Source of the DNA: Bacteroidetes Order II. bacterium
Lineage (GTDB): Bacteria; Bacteroidota; Rhodothermia; Rhodothermales; UBA2364
Direction: 5' to 3'
Length of the DNA stretch: 64,000 nt
NCBI GenBank assembly: GCA_016788705.1
Contig: JAEUSQ010000053.1
Span: 100,399-164,398 of the forward strand
In this document: in pieces, positions 16,809 through 23,709 of the stretch
Layout of the letters: each line of letters starts with the position of its first letter
Position numbering within the stretch: the first letter of the stretch is position 1
Notes under the pieces: generated by a model
The model's input: the letters and a program-made list of their open reading frames with translations, nothing else
The model's database searches: none
What the model was told of the DNA's origin: nothing
Program-made: the position numbers and the translations under genes

Positions 16809-18530
16809 ATGCAACTTCGCTGCCTAAGCCGCTATTGGTTTGTGTGGTTAACAATCGTCGTACCTGTTTTCTCGCAACCCAGTCCAGAAAAACCCCTTGC
16901 GCCTGTTTCTAAAAACTGGCATATTGTGAATGCCCGAATTGTGCAATCGCCCGGGAAGATTATTGAAAAAGGATCCATTGTCATTGAAAATGGCCTGATC
17001 ACCCAAGTAGGCACTGTTAGCAATGTGCCTTATGATGCCATCGAGATTAAAGGTGACTCCCTCACCCTGTATGCCGGATTTATTGACGGCCTGTCTCACA
17101 TTGGTATCCCACGCCCCAAAGAAGAGCCTCTCCCCCGCATTCCCCGTCCAGGAGAGCCGGACTATAACAGGGCTGGCCTACAACCAGATATAGATGTACG
17201 GTCATTCCTCAAAGCTGAGGACCCCAGTGTAGATGAATGGCGAAAATTGGGATTTACCGCCGCACAGGTCGCCCCTTTTGGCAGAATGATGCCAGGAAAA
17301 ACCGCCCTCATTTTTCTTTCCGGCCAAAATGCCAACCAAATGATTTTCCAGCCTCAGGTAGCCCTCATGGGCCAACTGCTTGGTGCTGCACGCGGACAAG
17401 GCCAACAGGTTTATCCCTCCAATGACTTAGGCATTCTTGCATTTTGGCGCCAGGCGTTTGGGGCTGCAAAGCAAAGTTTGTCTTACGAAACCACATACCA
17501 TAAAAATCCATTTGGCCTCCAACGACCCGTAACCGATCCGATACACACGGCCTTGTTCCCTGTCTTAAAGGGCGAAAAGCAGGTCATCTTTTTTGCCAAT
17601 GATTACATAGATGCACTAAGAGGACTCCGGCTGGGAGACGATCTGGGATATAAAACCGTTTTAGCTGGACTAAAAAACGGGTACGAAATATTGCCCCAAC
17701 TCAAAAGCCGAAGTATGCCCGTTTTCTTATCTTTGGAGTTGCCCGAAGCCCCAAGAGAGATTAAAGAAAAGACCTCAGCAGCATCCACAAACGAACGTAT
17801 TGATTCGCACGCTAAGACGCCTGCCGAAACGGGCCGTTTAATCCAAACCCAAAAAAAGATTTACCTTCAACACGTCCGCCAAGCATCCGTATTTCAGGAG
17901 TCGGGAATCTTGTTTGGTTTTTCAACAAAGGAGGCAAAGGCTTCCAATATTCGAAAGAACTTTGGCACCCTCCTACAAAACGGTCTCAACGAAAACCAGT
18001 TATTGGCCTCCCTCACCACCAATCCAGCGAAAATTCTGGGGGTTGAAGCACAACTGGGTTCCATTGAAAAGGGGAAAATTGCAAATCTGATTTTTTCTGA
18101 CGGCCCAGTATTTGACGAAAAAAGCCAGATCCGGATGGTTATGGTGGAAGGATCGCTTTTCAAATACCCCAAAAACGCCTCCAAGAAAGGAGCAAATGCC
18201 GAAGGAGGGAATGGATCGGGTGCATTTTCGACTGCCTTAGGTACATGGACAATCTCCGTGGTAACACCTGGCGGAGCCCAAGAAGGTACATTGGTTTTTA
18301 CCACTTCGGCAGGCACCCTTCAAGGCAGTCTTAAAACGAATGACGAAAATTCAGCGCTACAAGACGTAAAATTAGAAGGTCAGACCCTTACCTGTAAAGG
18401 ATATGCCCAAAATTCAGAGATCGTCTTTACGTTGAAATTAGAGGGCGAAACGCTTAGCGGGACGGTTTATGTGACCGCCTTACAATCCGACCTCCCCGTT
18501 ACAGGCACCAGAACCACCAAACCCAATTGA
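16809..18530 (+). CDS. Amidohydrolase-like protein lacking the metal-binding HxH
   Basis: 573 residues from the ATG at 16809, which gives a signal peptide (WFVWLTIVVPVFSQP) and is preceded by AAGGAG; an upstream in-frame ATG at 16749 would hide the signal. The N- and C-terminal parts fit amidohydrolase composite domains (IVNARIVQSPGKIIEKGSIVIENGLI; ATNP-type segment LLASLTTNPAKILGVEAQLGSIEKGKIANLIF). The strand-1 metal motif is DGLSH, so the first histidine of HxH is replaced, and the middle of the barrel lacks obvious zinc histidines. Residues ~480-573 add a small beta-barrel-like domain (GTWTISVVTPGGAQEGTLVF...). Probably a non-catalytic or altered partner of the next protein; the gap between the two is 2 bases. 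Confidence 0.85.
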   Translation: MQLRCLSRYWFVWLTIVVPVFSQPSPEKPLAPVSKNWHIVNARIVQSPGKIIEKGSIVIENGLITQVGTVSNVPYDAIEIKGDSLTLYAGFIDGLSHIGIPRPKEEPLPRIPRPGEPDYNRAGLQPDIDVRSFLKAEDPSVDEWRKLGFTAAQVAPFGRMMPGKTALIFLSGQNANQMIFQPQVALMGQLLGAARGQGQQVYPSNDLGILAFWRQAFGAAKQSLSYETTYHKNPFGLQRPVTDPIHTALFPVLKGEKQVIFFANDYIDALRGLRLGDDLGYKTVLAGLKNGYEILPQLKSRSMPVFLSLELPEAPREIKEKTSAASTNERIDSHAKTPAETGRLIQTQKKIYLQHVRQASVFQESGILFGFSTKEAKASNIRKNFGTLLQNGLNENQLLASLTTNPAKILGVEAQLGSIEKGKIANLIFSDGPVFDEKSQIRMVMVEGSLFKYPKNASKKGANAEGGNGSGAFSTALGTWTISVVTPGGAQEGTLVFTTSAGTLQGSLKTNDENSALQDVKLEGQTLTCKGYAQNSEIVFTLKLEGETLSGTVYVTALQSDLPVTGTRTTKPN

Positions 18531-18532
18531 TC

Positions 18533-19915
18533 ATGAAACTCAATTTCTTCCTGATTGTCTTGTTTTTTTGGGGCTTTGAGGCTTCTCATGCTCAAGATAA
18601 AGGCAACCTTCTTATCCGAAATGGAACCATTCTGACCGTCACCAAAGGTACATTAGAGGGTTCTGACGTATTGATAACCAATGGTAAAATTGCAAAAATA
18701 GGCAAGAAGCTTACCGCACCTACTGGGTATCAAACGATTGATGCGTCTGGACGTTATGTGATGCCCGGGATCATTGATGCACATTCACACATAGCCGTTG
18801 ACGCCGTTAATGAAGCCACCAGCCCCATAACCGCAGAAGTGCAAATCAGGGACGTACTAAATCCATTAGACATTAGTATTTACCGCGCATTGGCTGGTGG
18901 GACAACCATTTCCCATGCGATGCACGGATCGGCCAATGCCATTGGGGGCCAGTGCCAAACCATTAAACACCGATATGGCGTAAAATTGCCCGAAGCATTG
19001 GTGATGGAGGGCGCACCGAGAACCATCAAGTTTGCGTTGGGTGAGAACCCTACCCGTGTTCATGGTCGCGGGAATGGGGTTAATCCATCCACCAGAATGG
19101 GCGTTGAATATGTGATCCGAGATGCTTTTGAGCGCGGGAAGCGGTATATGAATGAATGGGAAGCCTATAAAAAGAATCCGACAGGCCCGCCACCGGCCTA
19201 TAACCTGCGCAGTGAAGTTATTGCAGACATTCTCAAAGGCAATATTTTAATTCATGCCCACTCGTACCGAGCAGATGAAATTCTGATGCTCATGCAGGTT
19301 TTGAAAGACTATGGCGTCAAAAAAGTGACGTTCCAACATGCAAACGAGGCATTCAAAGTAGCTCCAGAATTGGCCGCCTTCGGGGCTACGGCTTCTGTTT
19401 TTGCGGATTGGTGGGCGTATAAAATGGAGGTCTATTACTCTACTGCCTATAATGCCAGTATCTTAACAAAGAATGGTGTTCGGACTTCGATTAATTCTGA
19501 TTCTGCCGACTTTATCCGACACCTGAATCTTGAAGCAGCCAAAACCCAAAAATATGGTGGAATGTCGGATGATGAAGCCTTGGCCATGATCACCATAAAC
19601 CCGGCTGCACAGTTGGGTATTGAGCAACGTGCTGGATCTATTGAGGTAGGTAAGGATGCGGATATTGCCATTTTCAATGCCCATCCACTATCCGTCTATG
19701 CCATCAACCAAGTGACCATTGTGGACGGAGTCGTTCGCTTTGACCGAGATGCGGATCCCGACGATATGCGTCTTTCCATTAGACCCGATGGACCTGTTGA
19801 AGCTGCCGATTTTTCCACCGAGTCTCACGACCGCTGTATGCAGGGTGTAGATTGGCTGTTGGAGGAATCTGCAGCTACACTCGGAGCAAAAATATTTCAC
19901 CAACACAAGCATTAA
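18533..19915 (+). CDS. Exported amidohydrolase with intact metal site
   Basis: 460 residues from the ATG at 18533 (a TTG two codons earlier is less likely). Signal peptide FFLIVLFFWGFEASHAQ. The amidohydrolase metal site is present: DAHSH in strand 1, HAHSYR and FQHANEA in later strands, and NSDSADF supplying the last aspartate. Family segments VLITNGKIAKIGKKL, GGTTISHAMHGSANAIGGQ and GIEQRAGSIEVGKDADIAIF are clear. It should be a secreted metal-dependent hydrolase of cyclic or linear amides, perhaps of the imidazolonepropionase/prolidase-like group; substrate unknown. It sits between two proteins of the same fold that lack the motif and is followed 26 bases later by a TonB-C lipoprotein. Confidence 0.92.
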   Translation: MKLNFFLIVLFFWGFEASHAQDKGNLLIRNGTILTVTKGTLEGSDVLITNGKIAKIGKKLTAPTGYQTIDASGRYVMPGIIDAHSHIAVDAVNEATSPITAEVQIRDVLNPLDISIYRALAGGTTISHAMHGSANAIGGQCQTIKHRYGVKLPEALVMEGAPRTIKFALGENPTRVHGRGNGVNPSTRMGVEYVIRDAFERGKRYMNEWEAYKKNPTGPPPAYNLRSEVIADILKGNILIHAHSYRADEILMLMQVLKDYGVKKVTFQHANEAFKVAPELAAFGATASVFADWWAYKMEVYYSTAYNASILTKNGVRTSINSDSADFIRHLNLEAAKTQKYGGMSDDEALAMITINPAAQLGIEQRAGSIEVGKDADIAIFNAHPLSVYAINQVTIVDGVVRFDRDADPDDMRLSIRPDGPVEAADFSTESHDRCMQGVDWLLEESAATLGAKIFHQHKH

Positions 19916-19941
19916 GCCGCTTATTCGGAGGTACAAACATC

Positions 19942-20325
19942 ATGACAAAACAACGACCTCTTATTTTTCTGTTTCTGTTTGCCTTTTCCGGGCTTCAGTG
20001 CTCATTGCTGGGCCCACAAACCGAAACCCCGCCCCAATTCCCTGGCGGCGAAACACAATTGGGTGAACACATTGGCCTTAATTTGCGCTATCCGGACGCA
20101 GCATATCAAGCGGGAACAGAAGGAACCGTGATTGTTGAATTCTACGTTGAACGAAATGGTGATATCAGCAATATTACCCTTAAGCAAGGGGTTTCTCCCG
20201 AATTAGACGAAGAAGCAATCAAATTAATTCAAAATATGCCTCCTTGGGTTCCCGGTATGAGAGGACGTACCAAAGTACGTTCTCGGATGACGCTGCCGGT
20301 AAATTTCACCATAAAACGGGTTTAA
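19942..20325 (+). CDS. Lipoprotein with TonB C-terminal domain
   Basis: 127 residues from the ATG at 19942, preceded by GGAGGT; the in-frame ATG at 19852 would run inside the amidohydrolase gene. The leader ends SGLQC with the lipid-modified cysteine at residue 20. Nearly all the mature part is a TonB-C domain (FPGGETQLGEHIGLNLRYPDAAYQAGTEGTVIVEF... LKQGVSPELDEEAIKLIQNMPPWVPG). Classical TonB has a cytoplasmic-membrane anchor and a proline-rich spacer; here there is only a lipid anchor, so it cannot transmit ExbBD energy in the standard way. It could bind barrel or peptidoglycan components. Its position inside the amidohydrolase operon suggests a linked function. Confidence 0.88.
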   Translation: MTKQRPLIFLFLFAFSGLQCSLLGPQTETPPQFPGGETQLGEHIGLNLRYPDAAYQAGTEGTVIVEFYVERNGDISNITLKQGVSPELDEEAIKLIQNMPPWVPGMRGRTKVRSRMTLPVNFTIKRV

Positions 20326-20346
20326 TACCTTGTAATCCGAATTAAA

Positions 20347-21633
20347 ATGCTAAAATTTCTTTTTGCTGCATTGGCCTTAGTCTTGATTGGATTCCAGCCC
20401 GATCCAGACCCTAAAGCAATCGCATTAACCAATGCACGCCTTGTAACCGTTACAAATGGGGTAATAGAAAATGCCACCCTTCTCATCCGAGACGGTAAGA
20501 TAGCAGCTTTAGGCAAAGCGGTTGTCATTCCAAACGGTGCAACAATCATTGATTGTGCAGGGAAATCAGTGTATCCCGGAATGATTGACGGCGGAAGTCA
20601 ATTAGGTCTTTTGGAAGTTAATTCTCTGCCCGAAACAGTAGATCATGATGAATTAGGCAATTTAACCCCACAAATGCAAGCCCTTACGGCGATCAATCCA
20701 AATTCAGAACTAATACCCGTGACAAGGGTTAATGGCGTTTTGGTTTCTCTTGCTGTTCCAACCGGGGGAATGTTTCCGGGTACCGCGGCTTTGATTCGTC
20801 TTCATGGCTACACACCAGAACAAATGTATGCAGGCTTTAAAGGCGTTGCCATGAACTTTCCGAATACGGGGAGATTTGGTGGATTTGACCGAAGAACCGA
20901 TGAGGAAATCACCAAAGCTGCCCAAAAAGCCATCGAAGATCTTAATCAATTCTGGCAACAAGCCCAAGAATACCACCGCATACAAACGGCATTTGCTTCT
21001 GGAAACCATCCCAAAGCCCCCGAATATGTACCCGAAATGGCAGCACTCCAGCCGGTTATTAAAGGTGAATGGCCTCTACTCATCGAAGTTAATACGGCTA
21101 AAGACATCGAAGCGGCCTTGGCATGGGTTAAAGCCCGAAATGTAAAAGCGGTTTTAACAGGCGTCCGTGAAGGCTGGCGGGTGGCCGATAAGATTGCCAC
21201 TGCTGGCATACCCGTGATTGCAGGTAGTGTCTTTTCTTTCCCAGCCCGCGCTTCGGATCGTTATGACCGAGGATATGCCAATCCTGGCTTGATGCATAAG
21301 GCAGGCGTCAAAGTGGCCCTTCGTTCCGAAGCAAACGAAAATGCACGAAATCTGCCATTTTTTGCTGGGTATGCGGCAGCTTATGGCCTTGGAAAGGATG
21401 AGGCATTAAAAGCGGTTACGATCACCCCCGCTGAAATTCTTGGGGTTTCCGATCGGTTGGGTTCGCTCGAAGTAGGTAAAGAAGCAACCCTTTTTATTGC
21501 CAATGGTGACCCTTTTGAACCCAAAACCCAGATTTCTCACCTCTTTATTGTGGGTCGTAGCATTAAAATTGAATCTCGGCAAACACGTTTGTACGAGGAA
21601 TTCCTGAACAGAAACCCTGGGCTGGATAAATAA
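20347..21633 (+). CDS. Second amidohydrolase-like protein lacking the metal-binding HxH
   Basis: 428 residues. The N-terminus (MLKFLFAALALVLIGFQPDPDPKAIALTN) looks like a signal peptide. The framework of an amidohydrolase is clear (ARLVTVTNGVIENATLLIRDGKIAALGKAVV; ALKAVTITPAEILGVSDRLGSLEVGKEATLFIANGDPF), but the strand-1 motif reads DGGSQLG where active enzymes have DxHxH, and no zinc histidines are visible in the middle strands. It resembles the upstream degenerate protein more than the intact one in this respect. It lies 21 bases after the TonB-C lipoprotein and is the last gene of the four-gene unit, ending at a hairpin terminator. Likely a partner or regulatory subunit; this is inference. 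Confidence 0.87.
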   Translation: MLKFLFAALALVLIGFQPDPDPKAIALTNARLVTVTNGVIENATLLIRDGKIAALGKAVVIPNGATIIDCAGKSVYPGMIDGGSQLGLLEVNSLPETVDHDELGNLTPQMQALTAINPNSELIPVTRVNGVLVSLAVPTGGMFPGTAALIRLHGYTPEQMYAGFKGVAMNFPNTGRFGGFDRRTDEEITKAAQKAIEDLNQFWQQAQEYHRIQTAFASGNHPKAPEYVPEMAALQPVIKGEWPLLIEVNTAKDIEAALAWVKARNVKAVLTGVREGWRVADKIATAGIPVIAGSVFSFPARASDRYDRGYANPGLMHKAGVKVALRSEANENARNLPFFAGYAAAYGLGKDEALKAVTITPAEILGVSDRLGSLEVGKEATLFIANGDPFEPKTQISHLFIVGRSIKIESRQTRLYEEFLNRNPGLDK

Positions 21634-21658
21634 AGAGCAGATTCGACGCTTTTTTTGG

Positions 21659-21690
21659 AAAGCCTCTTCTTTTGCTGGAGAGGCTTTTTT
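21659..21690 (+). terminator. Intrinsic terminator of the amidohydrolase operon
   Basis: Arms AAAGCCTCT (21659-21667) and AGAGGCTTT (21679-21687) with an 11-base loop and a run of six T. Confidence 0.85.
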
Positions 21691-21723
21691 ATTTTGCATT
21701 AACCTTCACCTGAAACCATAAAC

Positions 21724-22296
21724 ATGAACCCAATTGTACTTAGCCGTTACGTTTTCTCCTCGAATGTGACCCTTGAAGCCTGTATTGGCGACCTAACCGA
21801 AGAGCGAAGCGATTTAATCGTGAACGCTGCCAATGGACGCCTCCGTCATGGTGGAGGTGTTGCGGGAGCCATTATCGCAAAAGGTGGCAAAGAAATCCAA
21901 ACAGAAAGTACCGACTATGTACGCGAGCACGGAACCATTCCTGTGGGAGGTGTTGTTGTCACGGGTGCGGGCAATTTGCCTACAAAAGGCATCATTCATA
22001 CTGTGGGGCCCGTCTGGATGGATGGCAAGCAAAACGAAGATGCTTTTTTGGCTGCTGCTGTTTTGAATACCCTACAAAAGGCCGATGACCTGGGCGCAAC
22101 AAGTCTTTCGCTCCCGGCAATCAGCAGCGGCATATTTGCCTATCCTGTTGCGCGATGCGCTACGGTCATCGTGGGATCTATCATTTCCTACTTCAAAACA
22201 AACCCAAAATCTACCATTCGACGAATCAGAATTGTGGACATACAAGAGGAAACCGCAGAATTGTTTGCCAAAGTGCTCATGGCGCTTGACAATTAA
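21724..22296 (+). CDS. Macrodomain protein (ADP-ribose / O-acetyl-ADP-ribose deacetylase type)
   Basis: 190 residues, the usual length of single macrodomain proteins, cytoplasmic. The ADP-ribose pocket motifs are present: DLTEERSDLIVNAANGRLRHGGGVAGAI (IVNAAN and GGGVAGAI loops), GGVVVTGAGNLPTKGIIHTVGP and LPAISSGIFAYPVARC (the phosphate-binding SSGIF loop). Members remove O-acetyl groups or ADP-ribose from NAD-derived adducts. It lies downstream of the amidohydrolase terminator and is convergent with the FHA-protease gene; the two stop codons share bases (TTAA at 22293-22296). Confidence 0.93.
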   Translation: MNPIVLSRYVFSSNVTLEACIGDLTEERSDLIVNAANGRLRHGGGVAGAIIAKGGKEIQTESTDYVREHGTIPVGGVVVTGAGNLPTKGIIHTVGPVWMDGKQNEDAFLAAAVLNTLQKADDLGATSLSLPAISSGIFAYPVARCATVIVGSIISYFKTNPKSTIRRIRIVDIQEETAELFAKVLMALDN

Positions 22297-23684
22297 GACA
22301 TGGAAAGAGATTCCAAATTTACTTCAAACATATTGCCCGAATCCCCTGCATAGAATCTTTCACCCGTTTTCAGCACGATTTGCTCGCCACCGGGAATTTT
22401 TCCACTGCTCAAGGCATAGGTTCCATTTTTAGACCAGCAATCTTCTAAGAAAAAAGCTTGGTCTTTTTCCTCGTATCGGATCACACAATGCCGACGGCTA
22501 ATCTCGGTCTTGTCTTGCGGATACACCAATTGACACATTCGGGCATCCCGGCCAATTGCCAGTGGCTTTTCGCCCAATTCTATGGTTGTCCCTTCATAAT
22601 ACCCCCCAACACAAGCCAAGACCGGAACATGAGGCCCAGCAGTAAACTTCGCACTCCGTCCGGATGGAATTCTTCTACTCACCAACTCGCGGCTCCGTGT
22701 TACTGCTTCACGCATCATCACCCGTCCTCTTTTGGTTAATGCCAAAATGACCGCAGTTACACTGAGCAAAATCGCGACTAAAAGCCCGATCAGGTACAAC
22801 CGATCTTTGATCGGATTTGCAACGCCCGATGCAGGTAATACCCCCCCCTCACTGATACCGGAACAAGGCGCAGCGGCATATGTGTACGGTATTTTTAATT
22901 CATCTAACCCTTGAACCCATTCATCAAACGGAAGCGCCCATCCAATTCCTTCGCCAATGGCTAAACGTTGTTCCTCGCCTTGGGTATTGCGGATCGTCGT
23001 AAGCGCTTTTTCCACATTAATGCCAATCACCTCTCCACAAGCATTAAACATGGGTCCTCCGGAGTTTCCTGCATTGATCGCTGCATCGGTTTGGAACAAC
23101 TTCCGCCCATATTCATCTTTTCGGACTTCTTTGCTGATAATGCCACGAGTTAAGGAAGGTATATAAAAGTCATCCCCCCCAGCATCTCGGTCTGCAGCAG
23201 CCGGATAACCCATCACATTAACGGTCTGTGCCATTCGCACCCAATTGGTCGGTACAAACGGAACCAAGTCCCGAACAATTGGCTCCGAGAGTTTTAAAAT
23301 GGCCACATCTTTGGGAGAGCGCCAAACCACTTCGGCTGGTATTTCTTTACCAGGCCCCAATGAAACGATATAGGAAAACTTTAGATTTGCAGCTGCAAAC
23401 CGTCGCTGTTCCCATGGATCTCCAATGGTCCGAAGAAAAAAATCTCGGTCGAATGCGACATGTGCATTTGTTACGACATAGTTTTTAGAAATAATCAACG
23501 CCGATCCACCTTGAGAAGTTACCGATTCGTTTTCATCTAAATCTTCAACCTCGGTCCAGATACGGATAGCAACGCCACGCATCCGTTCGGCGGCAACTTC
23601 CAGCCCCTCTTGTGCATGAACAATGTCTAACAACGATGGGAACATCAAAAACCATATAAACCACTTCCACAAAGGAGTAGCCAT
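22293..23684 (-). CDS. Membrane-anchored trypsin-like serine protease with cytoplasmic FHA domain
   Basis: 463 residues from the ATG at 23684, which has a GGAG upstream and yields a signal segment (WKWFIWFLMFPSLLDIVHAQ); an upstream in-frame ATG at 23744 would overlap the kinase gene. Residues ~30-245 are an S1C (DegP-like) protease with catalytic triad H75 (VTNAHV), D126 (DVAILKL) and S208 (GNSGGP), but no PDZ domain. A membrane segment at ~296-318 (LIGLLVAILLSVTAVILAL) is followed by basic residues and, at ~355-455, an FHA domain (AIGRDARMCQLVYP... SRRHCVIRYEEKD... NGTYALSSGKI), which binds phosphothreonine. The topology places the protease outside and FHA inside the membrane. It follows the kinase gene by 25 bases. 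Confidence 0.93.
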   Translation of the reverse strand: MATPLWKWFIWFLMFPSLLDIVHAQEGLEVAAERMRGVAIRIWTEVEDLDENESVTSQGGSALIISKNYVVTNAHVAFDRDFFLRTIGDPWEQRRFAAANLKFSYIVSLGPGKEIPAEVVWRSPKDVAILKLSEPIVRDLVPFVPTNWVRMAQTVNVMGYPAAADRDAGGDDFYIPSLTRGIISKEVRKDEYGRKLFQTDAAINAGNSGGPMFNACGEVIGINVEKALTTIRNTQGEEQRLAIGEGIGWALPFDEWVQGLDELKIPYTYAAAPCSGISEGGVLPASGVANPIKDRLYLIGLLVAILLSVTAVILALTKRGRVMMREAVTRSRELVSRRIPSGRSAKFTAGPHVPVLACVGGYYEGTTIELGEKPLAIGRDARMCQLVYPQDKTEISRRHCVIRYEEKDQAFFLEDCWSKNGTYALSSGKIPGGEQIVLKTGERFYAGDSGNMFEVNLESLSMS

Positions 23685-23709
23685 TTTTCTGACTCCAGTT
23701 AGACTGACT

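Noticed and set aside
23001..23008. AAGCGCTT as a third LacI-type operator
   Set aside because: It lies inside the protease coding sequence far from any promoter, so it is probably chance.
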